Of a DNA stretch of 36,246 bases, positions 10,169 through 18,179 are shown one piece after another. A program made the position numbers and the translations under genes. The DNA is taken from IMG/VR virus record IMGVR_UViG_3300027861_000090, positions 1 to 36,246 of that record, one strand, 5' to 3'. Under the pieces are notes generated by a model. It had not been told where the DNA came from and did not search any database. It saw only the letters and a list, made by a program, of their open reading frames with translations. How positions within the stretch are numbered: the first letter of the stretch is position 1; the number at the start of each line of letters is the position of its first letter. Origin of the DNA: a virus.

Positions 10169-10492
10169 CTATAAAATTCCAATTCTTGATAATAATGTCA
10201 ATATTCCAAAAATCACAATAGCGCTAATTGTCAGTATTCTTGTAACTCTGTCAAATATAAGGTTTCTGCTTCTTCGGTCCTCACCGTCATGCTTTTGTTC
10301 AATGTCATATGTAGTCTCTATGGTATCCAACCTACTTGAATGATCATTCCTGTCATCATATAAACCACTTATCAAGTCTTCATGCCTGCTAACATTGCTT
10401 GTGTTGACAGCATTTTCTTTTGCACACTCTTCTATATCTTTGTGTATCGTATCCAACTTCCCCATCAATGCGCTCACGTCATCGCCAGACAT
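10169..10492 (-). CDS. Small coiled-coil protein with C-terminal membrane anchor (XhlA-like)
   Basis: 107 residues from ATG 10492, with AAAGGAG five bases upstream. The first 75 residues are polar heptad-like helix containing many Asp/Glu and His. A single membrane helix (ILTISAIVIFGILTLLSRIGIL) ends the protein. The topology matches XhlA-type haemolysin accessory proteins and some phage lysis regulators. It belongs to a four-gene group with a lipoprotein, a two-helix membrane protein and a cysteine peptidase, which makes a lysis role plausible. No catalytic motif is visible. Confidence 0.65.
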   Translation of the reverse strand: MSGDDVSALMGKLDTIHKDIEECAKENAVNTSNVSRHEDLISGLYDDRNDHSSRLDTIETTYDIEQKHDGEDRRSRNLIFDRVTRILTISAIVIFGILTLLSRIGIL

Positions 10493-10502
10493 ATATTCTC
10501 CT

Positions 10503-10757
10503 TTAAGGTGCTACAGGAACTCGTTTAATAGCTTCGCCAGCTACATCCAATGCCTTGCTCATGTCGTTGCTTTGCTGCTTGCCAATCTTCATCCTGACTG
10601 TACCGTCTGCCTTTTTCTCAAAAGATACGTCAGATAGGTTCTGAGATCCAAAACGACTATAAGTAATCTCATTACCGTCTGTATGAATCTTTGCACATCC
10701 AATAATGCCAAGTACTAATAAAAAGCAAATAACTACTGATTTAACAGTAATCTTCAT
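10503..10757 (-). CDS. Small lipoprotein, candidate outer-membrane spanin
   Basis: 84 residues. A lysine-containing N-terminus and hydrophobic core (VVICFLLVLGII) end in a lipobox, I-I-G-C, with Cys near residue 21. This predicts signal peptidase II processing and lipid attachment. The mature part is short, polar and ends with a proline (RVPVAP). The start codon overlaps the upstream stop (ATGA) and has AAGGG upstream. Size, lipobox and position among small membrane proteins fit an o-spanin-like role, but typical Rz1 proline richness is absent, so another lipoprotein function is possible. Confidence 0.65.
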   Translation of the reverse strand: MKITVKSVVICFLLVLGIIGCAKIHTDGNEITYSRFGSQNLSDVSFEKKADGTVRMKIGKQQSNDMSKALDVAGEAIKRVPVAP

Positions 10758-10975
10758 TGGATATTCCCTTTTTCTATTTTATCAAACATGCCTTGCTTCC
10801 ATGCATCTACACCACCCAAAGCAGCAATAAACATCATTGCCATTAGACCGCCATAACCAATGTCCTTATTATAGGAAAGATGCATAAATACAATCACGGT
10901 AATAGCCATGACACACCAGAAAACTACTGCCATCTTACGGCTTCCCATTGCGGCTCTTTTAATAACATCTGCCAT
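10754..10975 (-). CDS. Two-helix small membrane protein, candidate holin
   Basis: 73 residues with a basic N-terminus (KRAAMGSRK) and two hydrophobic segments (AVVFWCVMAITVIVFM and GGLMAMMFIAALGG), then a charged tail. The start ATG shares a base with the upstream stop (TAATG), and AGGTAGGA lies before it. Topology and neighbours (cysteine peptidase upstream, lipoprotein downstream) suggest a class II-like holin. Sequence alone cannot separate a holin from another small membrane protein. Confidence 0.6.
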   Translation of the reverse strand: MADVIKRAAMGSRKMAVVFWCVMAITVIVFMHLSYNKDIGYGGLMAMMFIAALGGVDAWKQGMFDKIEKGNIQ

Positions 10976-11565
10976 TATCCTACCTCGATTTCTATAACTT
11001 CTGATAAATTACCTTCCAATAAATCTATTGGGTTTCCCAAATTCGCTGGAGTATATTCATTACTCGATACCTTTTCCGGCAGCAATCCCCATCGTTCATA
11101 CATTTCAGCAACAAGCTCCGAGCAAAACACTGAAGATAAATCTTCTTCGTTGTGACCAAAAGGACCATCATAGGCAGACTTTGCCAACTCAAGCTTGTTT
11201 TGCTCATATGGGCGATCCTTCATCTCTGCTCTGAAATCAGCCAATGCCCTCATCCGACTCTGATTCATTTCCACACCCTCAAGACTTCTGATACCTACCA
11301 ACCCCTCATAAGAATCAACCCTGGCACTTAAACCTACCATTTGGACACCCTGCTTCATTGTGTCGCTATGGATATCCTTTAGCTTACTGAGCGTCGTTGA
11401 CTCCCACAAAAGAAGCATATCAAGCACCTCAGAGCGAATTACCATGCCAACGTGTGACCATGGAGATCTCGTCATAAACTTAATAAGGTTGCTGATAAAG
11501 CCTTCTCCGGAGAAAAGAACAATATCTCCTGTCTTGAGCGTGTCTCTGATTTCTGAATATTTCAT
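10975..11565 (-). CDS. Permuted papain-like cysteine peptidase/amidase (YiiX type)
   Basis: 196 residues. The N-terminus holds GDIVLFSG and, after a helix (ISNLIKFMTRSP), WSHVGMVIR, whose His is the expected base. The catalytic Cys lies near the C-terminus in SSVFCSELVAEMYERWG. This His-before-Cys order is that of circularly permuted NlpC/P60 enzymes. Members cleave peptide, amide or thioester bonds; some phage copies are proposed peptidoglycan enzymes. With a holin-like gene directly downstream and no other endolysin visible, it may be the lysis enzyme. No signal peptide. Alternative: a virion-associated or host-modifying hydrolase. Confidence 0.75.
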   Translation of the reverse strand: MKYSEIRDTLKTGDIVLFSGEGFISNLIKFMTRSPWSHVGMVIRSEVLDMLLLWESTTLSKLKDIHSDTMKQGVQMVGLSARVDSYEGLVGIRSLEGVEMNQSRMRALADFRAEMKDRPYEQNKLELAKSAYDGPFGHNEEDLSSVFCSELVAEMYERWGLLPEKVSSNEYTPANLGNPIDLLEGNLSEVIEIEVG

Positions 11566-11589
11566 TGTTTACTTTTTTAATTGAAACGA

Positions 11590-12456
11590 TTAAGAGGATG
11601 CGCCTCTAAGGACAACAAAATTGATAACCATGGCCCCTGTGTCTGCAGTTGATGCATGAAGATTTGTCAGAGTAATATCAAATGAGCCAGATCCTACCGC
11701 TGAAACTATAGGCACAGACGTTCCTGCTGTCTGCCCTGAAGCGGCATTGACTATAATGGTATCAAGAGCTGTCACTATCGTATTCGTCACCGTAAACGTA
11801 GCCTCTGCTCCTGCAGCCAAGGAAGTCGTGTCAGTCGTAATCTGACCGGAGTGAGTACTGAGCGTGACTCCAGTTGCCCTGGACGTTATCTGCGTCACAG
11901 TTCCTCCGTCTGCCAATATTATTGTTCCTGTGGTCAACGTGGTATCGTCAGCAATAGTCGGAGTAGTCGTGCCAGTTGGAATCACAATAACGTCAGCATC
12001 GGCATCATTTTTAATAGTGACATCATTTGTGGATCCCTGACCGGTAAGAACCAATCCCTCTGTTGCAGTATATCCATGAGCAGAATTGTCTCCTGCCGCC
12101 GTATCACCTGTCGCCTCTATTGCACCACCAGTTATATCTCCAGTGGTATCAATATTAGATGCGCCATTATTAATCGTTCCAAAATTTGAAGTTATAGATC
12201 CAGAATCCAATGCTCCAACAGTTACAATAGTTGCTGCACCTATATTTGCAGCAGAGGCCACAACATCAGAAAGAGCCACCTTGACAGTACTCGATCCCAC
12301 ATCCATATGAACAGTGCTTCCGGCAACCGGCGCGGTACTTGCCGGTAAATCAGTAGTCTTTTGATAACCTGCCTTGAATACAGCAAAGGCAGAAGACATC
12401 GGCATTATCAGCAAAAGACAGATTATTAAAAGTAAAGAATTAAGTTTTCTCATCAT
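11590..12456 (-). CDS. Secreted-type structural protein with beta-repeat body
   Basis: 288 residues starting at ATG 12456 (AAGGAG 4 bases upstream; ATG 12453 is also possible). The N-terminus is a textbook Sec signal: RKLN, a long Leu/Ile core, then SSAFA as the likely cleavage site before VFK. The body is rich in Thr, Gly, Ala and Asp, with repeated short beta elements (GTINNGASNIDTTGDITGG, then a NDVTIKNDADADVIVIPTGT stretch). A compact C-terminal domain ends in NFVVLRGASS. Such bodies occur in phage fibre or decoration proteins; a cleavable signal on one is unexpected. Location between capsid genes and the lysis group supports a virion or cell-surface role. Confidence 0.7.
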   Translation of the reverse strand: MMRKLNSLLLIICLLLIMPMSSAFAVFKAGYQKTTDLPASTAPVAGSTVHMDVGSSTVKVALSDVVASAANIGAATIVTVGALDSGSITSNFGTINNGASNIDTTGDITGGAIEATGDTAAGDNSAHGYTATEGLVLTGQGSTNDVTIKNDADADVIVIPTGTTTPTIADDTTLTTGTIILADGGTVTQITSRATGVTLSTHSGQITTDTTSLAAGAEATFTVTNTIVTALDTIIVNAASGQTAGTSVPIVSAVGSGSFDITLTNLHASTADTGAMVINFVVLRGASS

Positions 12457-12502
12457 TTTTCTCCTTGAGATAAATAGTTTAGAGCTTTTTTAATTTACAA
12501 CT

Positions 12503-13495
12503 TTATTGAGTTATCAACGCATAGCTATTTTGCGTAGTAAGCATTTTGCCGCCTTGAGTCATTAAAACAGTAAAACCAGAAATATCTGTTTTAATGACAC
12601 CGCTCCATCCCGCAGATACATCCATGTCATTTGTTCCGCTAGAAGACTGTAGCTTTGCTATTCCTGGTCCAATAAGCAATCCGTTAAATCCGAAAGAATG
12701 CGATGCTTCTGAACTGCCTACGGTCTGAAGTCCATATGTTTTCTTAGTAAGAAAATTTGTTAATTGCGCATCAGGTTCCGGGTTATACAATAAGGCGAGA
12801 TCCAATAGCCCTGCAGCTCCCCCTGCCTTATTTATGGAAGTGTCCATGCCATCCATCACAAGAGCATCCAAAGACGATATTCCCTTAATACACTGTTGTG
12901 TTTGTCCAAGTCCTGCCCTTATCTGGCTAGTTATTGTTGAGTCTGTATCAGCTGTTGCTTTTATAATACCAACATTTACATTTGTAGCACCTTTTGTCAA
13001 AACCTTCATACGATTAATAATAACACATGAAGGAAGGGCAACATTTGTAGTACCATCCATCACAACGTCTATTGCCATCTCAGGAGTATCCCAATCTTTT
13101 AAATAATACACCCTGACTGTTCTCGCACCAACACCAGCAGGATCACCGTCATCGCTTGTGCTTGACGAAACCAATTGATGCACCCTTGCCTGAGTGGGAG
13201 CAACCCATATAAGAGACACGCCTCCACTGGCAACTGTATGACCACCATCCCACACATCTGCAACCACTCCAGAATCAACCTCAATATTCTCGCCGAACTT
13301 TCCCCCATCTGACTCATCGGCAATCAAACCTAAAGCCACATCGGTTTTGTAATCCCTGACAGTAACAGTAACCAACCCATCACTTCTTCTTATGTTATCA
13401 GTAAATGCCTTGTCAGTAGAGCTACCAGAAAAACAAGATGGTGCAATAAACACCAATGCCAGAAATGACAATAAGGCTACTTTAAATTTCATCAT
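12503..13495 (-). CDS. Structural-type beta protein with N-terminal signal peptide
   Basis: About 330 residues from ATG 13495, seven bases after GGGAG; ATG 13516 lies upstream of that site and would bury the signal sequence. The N-terminus (MMKFK, hydrophobic core, then APSCFS) looks like a Sec signal, possibly with a weak lipobox. The mature part has GKFGENIEVDSGVVADVWDG and GARTVRVYYL segments, like beta-sandwich proteins that are common beside capsid genes in marine podoviruses and are thought to decorate heads or form fibres. It lies directly after the capsid terminator and before another signal-bearing protein of similar style. Confidence 0.7.
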   Translation of the reverse strand: MMKFKVALLSFLALVFIAPSCFSGSSTDKAFTDNIRRSDGLVTVTVRDYKTDVALGLIADESDGGKFGENIEVDSGVVADVWDGGHTVASGGVSLIWVAPTQARVHQLVSSSTSDDGDPAGVGARTVRVYYLKDWDTPEMAIDVVMDGTTNVALPSCVIINRMKVLTKGATNVNVGIIKATADTDSTITSQIRAGLGQTQQCIKGISSLDALVMDGMDTSINKAGGAAGLLDLALLYNPEPDAQLTNFLTKKTYGLQTVGSSEASHSFGFNGLLIGPGIAKLQSSSGTNDMDVSAGWSGVIKTDISGFTVLMTQGGKMLTTQNSYALITQ

Positions 13496-13531
13496 TCTAT
13501 AACTCCCGAAAAACATCTAAACTCTTAATAT

Positions 13532-13567
13532 AAAAAAGGCAAGGGAAGCAATTAACTCCCCTTGCCT
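13532..13567 (-). terminator. Rho-independent terminator after the capsid genes
   Basis: On the minus strand AGGCAAGGGGAG pairs with CTTCCCTTGCCT (12 base pairs, one G-U) around a 7-base loop, followed at once by a T run at 13536-13532. It sits 26 bases after the cement-protein stop. It should end the highly expressed scaffold-capsid-cement transcript before the two signal-bearing genes. Confidence 0.9.
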
Positions 13568-13592
13568 CTCAATAAAAACTATTCACCCCATG

Positions 13593-14000
13593 TTACGCAG
13601 GGGGGAAAGTAGACTTGCTACTCTGTTCATCAAAAATTATACCGGCAGTGATTTTACCAGCTGTTGCATTAGATCCGGCAACGGTCATTTCAAGTCTAAT
13701 AAACTCCTCATTGTTTCTAGGCATGAAGTCTATATTAAACTTATACCCTGCAACCAAAGTCGCAGCCGCTATTGCAGTACCAGTATAGATATCAGTAGGA
13801 GATCCAAACGCAGCAAGTGCATCAGTCTCCACATCAATCTTAAGAGATGTCAGAGTTAAAAATGTCTCTGTCACCTGTACCAGCAATCTCATTGGCTTAC
13901 CAAAGTTTGATCTCTTTGGAAGCTCGATTATGTTCTCGGAATCCGCAGTTGCCGTGATCGCTTGATCATCACAAAGCAGAGCCTGTGTATCTAAAATCAT
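13593..14000 (-). CDS. Capsid cement/decoration protein, Bbp16-like
   Basis: 135 residues from ATG 14000, preceded by AAGGGAGG. The sequence follows the Bbp16-type pattern of phage BPP-1: an N-terminal MILDTQALLCDDQAIT with ENIIELP, then RLLVQVTETF, a SPTDIYTG loop, a RNNEEFIRLEMTVAGSNATAGKITAGI stretch broken by turns, and a short Ser/Lys/Pro tail. In BPP-1 this protein glues capsomers. It lies immediately downstream of the major capsid gene and upstream of a strong terminator, as expected for a stoichiometric head protein. Confidence 0.8.
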   Translation of the reverse strand: MILDTQALLCDDQAITATADSENIIELPKRSNFGKPMRLLVQVTETFLTLTSLKIDVETDALAAFGSPTDIYTGTAIAAATLVAGYKFNIDFMPRNNEEFIRLEMTVAGSNATAGKITAGIIFDEQSSKSTFPPA

Positions 14001-14008
14001 GATTACCT

Positions 14009-14022
14009 CCCTTTTTAAAGGG
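14009..14022 (-). promoter_or_regulatory. Hairpin overlapping the cement-gene ribosome site
   Basis: CCCTTT-TT-AAAGGG is a perfect 6-bp palindrome. On the minus strand its 3' arm supplies the first bases of AAGGGAGG, the ribosome site of the cement gene. It could tune cement translation relative to capsid protein. Two copies of ACCGTAC lie just upstream (about 14041-14065). Stability in RNA is modest because half the stem is A-U. Confidence 0.5.
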
Positions 14023-14070
14023 CAAAATTATAAAATATTAACTGTACGGTTTTTACGTACGGTTGTTTTA

Positions 14071-15084
14071 TTAAGTCACTTGTGCTTCGGTGATCGTAAG
14101 CGCATCCACTCTCTGAACAGGGATACCCTGGAAAGCCATAACCCTGTTAGGCCCACCAAAATCTTCGTATGTCAGATTGACATTCGCCTTTGCTACAGCC
14201 TTCTTTGTGAGCGCAGTATAAACTTCACGGCCACAGTAGAAAGAAAGCTTTCCACCCTCAAGGTGCTCCATCTTTAGATGCATAGCCTCAATCATTAGGT
14301 TGATAAGGTCTGCCGATGTATCTGAACCAGATTCAGCTGTCAGCAAATCACTTATGTCAAGGTTAGCAATCCTAACGATATGACGGTAATCTCTGACAGA
14401 CAAACCGGTTTTCCATTTGTACTGAGTCTGATATCCTATCCTTTTTCCACCATTAGTATCAGTCTCAGTCTGTAAACCCATATCCTTATGAGTCAGCCCC
14501 ATTTCTGTACCTTTAGGGAAGAAAGAATGAAGATAGTTTTCACCATGCTTTAAGAGCCACACTGAAGTGTTATCACTTCCAGTACCACCACCATCTATAA
14601 TCTGGGTACCAGAATTACCAGCAGTAGTGCTTATTGAACTGAACCTTGGGGAAAGACCCATGAACTCTTCAGGATCAGTGTCAGTGTTGCCGTAGAAATA
14701 TGTCTGCATAAACTCCTGATTCATTGATTCGAAAAAAGGCTTATCTTCAGACAGTCTCAACGCAGCAACATCTCCGCTTAGACTTGCAAGATCCTCATCA
14801 ACAAACGAGAAACCTTCCAAGATACCAGCAGCATCATCCACCTGTACTGTGGTTGATTTACTTGGTTGCGTATATCCGTACAACTTTCTCCATGTTACTG
14901 TAGGCAACCCACTTCGCATTGTGGTTCTATGACCGGTCTGCGTATTGCCTTCCTTCACGACAATATCACGCATGAGCAGGTTTGTCTGAGATAACAACTC
15001 AACCACTCTTGCAATTCTATTGTCCGGGTCCTTTCTCTTCACATCATCAGCGATGGTGAGATAAGACGTTCCAACTGTAGCCAT
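14071..15084 (-). CDS. Major capsid protein, BPP-1/epsilon15 type
   Basis: 337 residues starting at ATG 15084, eight bases after GGAGG; a TTG at 15099 overlaps the ribosome site and is rejected. The N-terminus (ATVGTSYLTIADDVKRKDP) is followed by VVELLSQTNLLMRDI, TVTWRKLYGYTQPSKS and VDEDLASLSGDVAALRLSED. Later parts hold QTYFYGNTDTDPEEFMGL, KHGENYLHSFFPKGT and a C-terminal FQGIPVQRVDALT strand. These are features of the epsilon15 gp7/BPP-1 HK97-fold capsid group. The scaffold gene lies upstream and the cement gene downstream, which agrees. Confidence 0.92.
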   Translation of the reverse strand: MATVGTSYLTIADDVKRKDPDNRIARVVELLSQTNLLMRDIVVKEGNTQTGHRTTMRSGLPTVTWRKLYGYTQPSKSTTVQVDDAAGILEGFSFVDEDLASLSGDVAALRLSEDKPFFESMNQEFMQTYFYGNTDTDPEEFMGLSPRFSSISTTAGNSGTQIIDGGGTGSDNTSVWLLKHGENYLHSFFPKGTEMGLTHKDMGLQTETDTNGGKRIGYQTQYKWKTGLSVRDYRHIVRIANLDISDLLTAESGSDTSADLINLMIEAMHLKMEHLEGGKLSFYCGREVYTALTKKAVAKANVNLTYEDFGGPNRVMAFQGIPVQRVDALTITEAQVT

Positions 15085-15112
15085 AATAAAATCCTCCAAT
15101 TTACACTGGTCC

Positions 15113-15181
15113 GGGCAATAAGAAGGGGAGCAAAAGCAAAGAGAGTGGGCCTCCCACTTAGGCTACCCCTAATTATTGCCC
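15113..15181 (-). promoter_or_regulatory. Three-tier stem in the major capsid mRNA leader
   Basis: Arms GGGCAATAA (15113-15121) and TTATTGCCC (15173-15181) pair over 9 bp. Inside, 15124-15131 pairs with 15162-15170 over 8 bp with one bulge, and AGTGGG/CCCACT (15144-15149 with 15153-15158) forms a 6-bp tip with a 3-base loop. There is no T run after it on the minus strand, so it is not a classic terminator. It lies between the scaffold stop and the capsid ribosome site. An RNase III-type processing site or an mRNA-stabilising 5' structure for the capsid message is my inference. Confidence 0.75.
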
Positions 15182-15205
15182 TTCTATATCGCCAGTTATA
15201 AAATA

Positions 15206-15985
15206 CTACTTCTTTACCGGTTCGCCGTAAAGAACCTGTTCATCTGATTTAGGCTCTGTACCGCCTCCTCCAGCTCCTCCGGTTTTAAATGAATCTTCAC
15301 TGATTACCTTTCCAATCTTTACAAACAAATCAAAGATGACCGGATGGCTGCCAAGCCCTGTTTGCTCTCTTGACATTAACTCCGGTAATCCTTTTATGTC
15401 CACCATGTCCATCGCCTTCTTTGCAAAAGCGCGATTTTCATTTAACTTGTCTCCAGTGCCACCAATAAACCTTTTATCAAGAGACACTTCTTTCTCCCAT
15501 GCATCAATCTGGTCCTGATGAGCCTCGGCCTGGGCAGCATATAAATCCTGCTGCAAGTTAATAAAAGCTTGTGCTTTGTCTGCTGGAGACATCTCTTTGT
15601 CGTTTACCAGCGTAAGAAATTTCTCCTGAATATCCTCATTTGCTTTTATACCTTCGGGAATCTCAAGGTTTTCTGCCGTGACAATACCGGCTTCCAAATC
15701 AGCCTTTGCCTTGTCGTCTGCAATTTTCTTTTCAGCATCCTTGTCCTTGTCATCGTCAGCGTCTTTATCTTTACCATCATCAGCATCTTTATCTGCGCCC
15801 TTGTCCTCATCGGCATCTTTATCGGCATCTGCATCAGCGTCTTTGTCACCACCTGCTTCATCATCTTTATCCGGATACAAAATCTCCTTATCACCGGTTT
15901 CCTCTGCACCAGACTCATCACTCTTGTCACCAGTCTCTTCACCGCCATCAGTCAAGATTTCCCACTTTTCCCCACTATTAATCAT
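15206..15985 (-). CDS. Capsid scaffolding protein
   Basis: 259 residues. The first third is extremely acidic, with imperfect Asp-Lys-Asp-Ala repeats (residues about 35-90). The middle has the typical scaffold pattern AGIVTAENLEIPEGIKANED, followed by helices with AQAFINLQQDLYAAQAEA. Then come LDKRFIGGTGDKLNENRAFA, LGSHPVIFDLF and a GGAGGGG linker before a basic end (GEPVKK), the usual capsid-binding tail. The gene overlaps the upstream Bbp19-like gene by 8 bases and precedes the capsid gene. Scaffolds act inside the procapsid and leave before packaging. Confidence 0.88.
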   Translation of the reverse strand: MINSGEKWEILTDGGEETGDKSDESGAEETGDKEILYPDKDDEAGGDKDADADADKDADEDKGADKDADDGKDKDADDDKDKDAEKKIADDKAKADLEAGIVTAENLEIPEGIKANEDIQEKFLTLVNDKEMSPADKAQAFINLQQDLYAAQAEAHQDQIDAWEKEVSLDKRFIGGTGDKLNENRAFAKKAMDMVDIKGLPELMSREQTGLGSHPVIFDLFVKIGKVISEDSFKTGGAGGGGTEPKSDEQVLYGEPVKK

Positions 15986-16301
15986 CTTGGTTTTCCCCCA
16001 TTAGTCTGTGTTCGGCATTCATCATATCGTGTTTCTCCGGACATGCAGACAATATTAAATCTAATAAAATTAATCCTGCTCCTGCTAAACCAACTTTCCT
16101 TGCCATGATAATAGGATTCTCATCAAAAGAATCCTGATATACTCCGTATCTGGCTAACAACTCCCATACAAAATCCCTGCCAGCCTTATGAGACATAGTA
16201 GAATCAACCATAAAATGCAATCTGGCCGCAGCCACTTTTTCATCTGCTGTCGGCTCCGGTTGCTCATCCTGTATGCCTAAATTTTCTTTTCCGTCGCTCA
16301 T
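15978..16301 (-). CDS. Bbp19-like small phage protein
   Basis: 107 residues. The core AGRDFVWELLARYGVYQDSFDENP, then MARKVGLAGAGLILLDLIL, then CPEKHDMMNAE is the pattern of the small protein found between portal and scaffold in BPP-1/epsilon15-type phages. Function is unknown; a helper in head assembly is likely from the constant location. The start overlaps the portal stop by one base (TAATG), and GGGAA lies upstream. Confidence 0.8.
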   Translation of the reverse strand: MSDGKENLGIQDEQPEPTADEKVAAARLHFMVDSTMSHKAGRDFVWELLARYGVYQDSFDENPIIMARKVGLAGAGLILLDLILSACPEKHDMMNAEHRLMGENQDD

Positions 16302-17968
16302 TATGTTCCCACTAATACATCAAGTGCACTACCTGTACCAATCGGCGCGTCAGCTAAATCTTTAGCTGCTGCAGCCGCAGCAACTCCTGATTCCAGTGCA
16401 ACCTGCATGTTATCTCTCTGTTGATTGTCAGCCCTAATCTTAGCTGTATCCTCATCAGATCTTATAATTTTAGACGGAACATCAAGCGCCTCTCCTGCCT
16501 CATCGATCACTTGATCACCGTCTATTTTATCAATAGTACCAGGAATAATTGCGTCTATCGTTCCTGCCAAACTTACCATTCGTTCCATATTACTTATTCC
16601 TGCAAGTTTCTGAGCCTTGGCCAACGCGGAAACATATTCAACCTTCAACTCTTCTTGGTCCAAATCATCAGGAGGTTCAGGAAGAATACCAGCATCCTCT
16701 GACAACCCAAAAACCCTGTCTATAGTAGGGCTCAAGAACTGATTACTGAAGTTGTCAAGTGCAGGTCCTAACATCAAAAGTCTTTCCTTGTCTATCTGGA
16801 AAGCAACTTCTGCTTTCATATCCTGTGGCCTGTCATTGGCCAGTATACTTAAGAACAGATTTACATAATAAGCATTTCTAATCCTCTCCTCAATATCGTT
16901 GTTATCCTGAATTATATCTCCAAGTGGCACACGATTATCAAACATAGACTTGATACCAGCATTCCCACTGCCACCAAACTGATCTACATAGGTAATCCCA
17001 CCAGGCACGTAATGAATATTTGAATTCTTTAAATTAGAAGGAGCCTGTAATGGAGGACGCATATTTAGCTGTAACCCTCTTGCCTTTTCATAGGCTCCTG
17101 ACTGTAACTGTTTTGCATCTCCCAATGCAATAATGCCTGGTTGGTCAGTACCATAAGGGCTATTACCATTAACAGACCACCTCGGCACAACATAAGGAAA
17201 TGAATCAAACCCAGATACACTAAGAAAAGCTTTATCTGTACTCAGAGCATCTACCTCATAGTAAACACTCCTATATGCTTTATTCCTTGCGTCTATCATC
17301 CCAGGGACGCGAGTATCATTTGGCTCAACTGCATGTATAATCTTAACAGGCGTATCTGCGTTGCCACCCTTGACCTTTTCTTTCGTTGCAGCAGATACAT
17401 TTTCTTCTCCAAATTCCTCTATAAGCTGCACAGGAGTCTTGTGTATCCTTCGATAAAGGACATCCACCATTCCCCTATTATTTACTGCTATAAAATATTC
17501 ACCAACCGTATACGCTTCGAAATGAGCAACAGTCTCAAAGTCTGCTACAATTGACATTGGCCCCTGGCCAAATCCCAAAGTCTCCAGATAAACCAGAGAT
17601 GCTTGTGCGTAAAAATTAGACCGGTTAAAAACCTGATATAATGCCTCTTCAACTCCTCGTAAGTATGCCCTAACATCTGCTCTTTCATTAAGTGCAGTAT
17701 TTGCCAGTGCCAACCTAAACCATGGTCTGGATGGACTTGTTATCCCTGCCGTGAGGCCAGCTTGTGATGTTCTCGCTGAAAGCCCCGGAGTGCCATTAAA
17801 GATCTTAAGGTCCTTCCTTAAACCTTTAGTACCAATATCTTCAACAAAATTACCACGATTAGGAATCTGGTAATCCCTTATGTCTTTCCAGGATCCCTGA
17901 TATGGAGACTGCATATTCTCCAACTCCTTAAACCTTACATCAAATTGACTCCTTGCTTTTAATGTCAT
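16301..17968 (-). CDS. Portal (head-to-tail connector) protein, podoviral type
   Basis: 555 residues. The N-terminus carries MQSPYQGSWKDIRDYQIPNRGNF and a RTSQAGLTAGITSPSRPWFRL stretch, both diagnostic of podoviral head-tail connectors (T7 gp8/epsilon15 family). Later segments include FNRSNFYAQASLVYLETLGFGQGPM, YRRIHKTPVQLIEEFGEENVS, a PRWSVNGNSPYG loop, and a long helical barrel ending in an Ala-rich tail. A dodecamer at one vertex would bind TerL and the gp11-like adaptor. An in-frame stop lies just before ATG 17968; the AAGGAG box is 13 bases away, longer than usual. Confidence 0.93.
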   Translation of the reverse strand: MTLKARSQFDVRFKELENMQSPYQGSWKDIRDYQIPNRGNFVEDIGTKGLRKDLKIFNGTPGLSARTSQAGLTAGITSPSRPWFRLALANTALNERADVRAYLRGVEEALYQVFNRSNFYAQASLVYLETLGFGQGPMSIVADFETVAHFEAYTVGEYFIAVNNRGMVDVLYRRIHKTPVQLIEEFGEENVSAATKEKVKGGNADTPVKIIHAVEPNDTRVPGMIDARNKAYRSVYYEVDALSTDKAFLSVSGFDSFPYVVPRWSVNGNSPYGTDQPGIIALGDAKQLQSGAYEKARGLQLNMRPPLQAPSNLKNSNIHYVPGGITYVDQFGGSGNAGIKSMFDNRVPLGDIIQDNNDIEERIRNAYYVNLFLSILANDRPQDMKAEVAFQIDKERLLMLGPALDNFSNQFLSPTIDRVFGLSEDAGILPEPPDDLDQEELKVEYVSALAKAQKLAGISNMERMVSLAGTIDAIIPGTIDKIDGDQVIDEAGEALDVPSKIIRSDEDTAKIRADNQQRDNMQVALESGVAAAAAAKDLADAPIGTGSALDVLVGT

Positions 17969-17985
17969 ATTCTAATCAATACTCC

Positions 17986-18177
17986 TTATGCCCCTGATAA
18001 TGTTTTTTTCTCATCAGTGATCAAAGTACTGCCTAATTTTCGCAGAGCAGCAATCTCCTTCTTGGCCATCTTCTTTGCAGCTGAAAACCTTTTTGGATCA
18101 GCCTCTATCTTCTTTGCGGCCTTCAAGGTGTCCATGTCCATTTGAGCCTCAAAATCTTTATCTGACAAATGCGCCAT
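17986..18177 (-). CDS. Small basic protein ending in KKTLSGA
   Basis: 63 residues from ATG 18177, with GGAG seven bases upstream. Two charged helices (LKAAKKIEADPKRFSAAKKM and KKEIAALRKLG) precede STLITDEKKTLSGA. That C-terminal end resembles the end of the neighbouring upstream gene (GTLVTGAG... KKTLLGA), suggesting a shared docking tail, perhaps to the portal or core. No function is known to me. Confidence 0.75.
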   Translation of the reverse strand: MAHLSDKDFEAQMDMDTLKAAKKIEADPKRFSAAKKMAKKEIAALRKLGSTLITDEKKTLSGA

Positions 18178-18179
18178 GT

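Noticed and set aside
15700-15900. Tandem-like repeats that might be a CRISPR or minisatellite
   Set aside because: They encode the imperfect Asp-Lys-Ala repeats of the scaffold, with no constant repeat and spacer lengths.
15569-16108. Plus-strand frame of 179 codons rich in Ile/Phe/Val
   Set aside because: It is the antisense of the Asp/Lys-rich scaffold gene. Complementing Asp codons gives hydrophobic codons, so it mimics a membrane protein.
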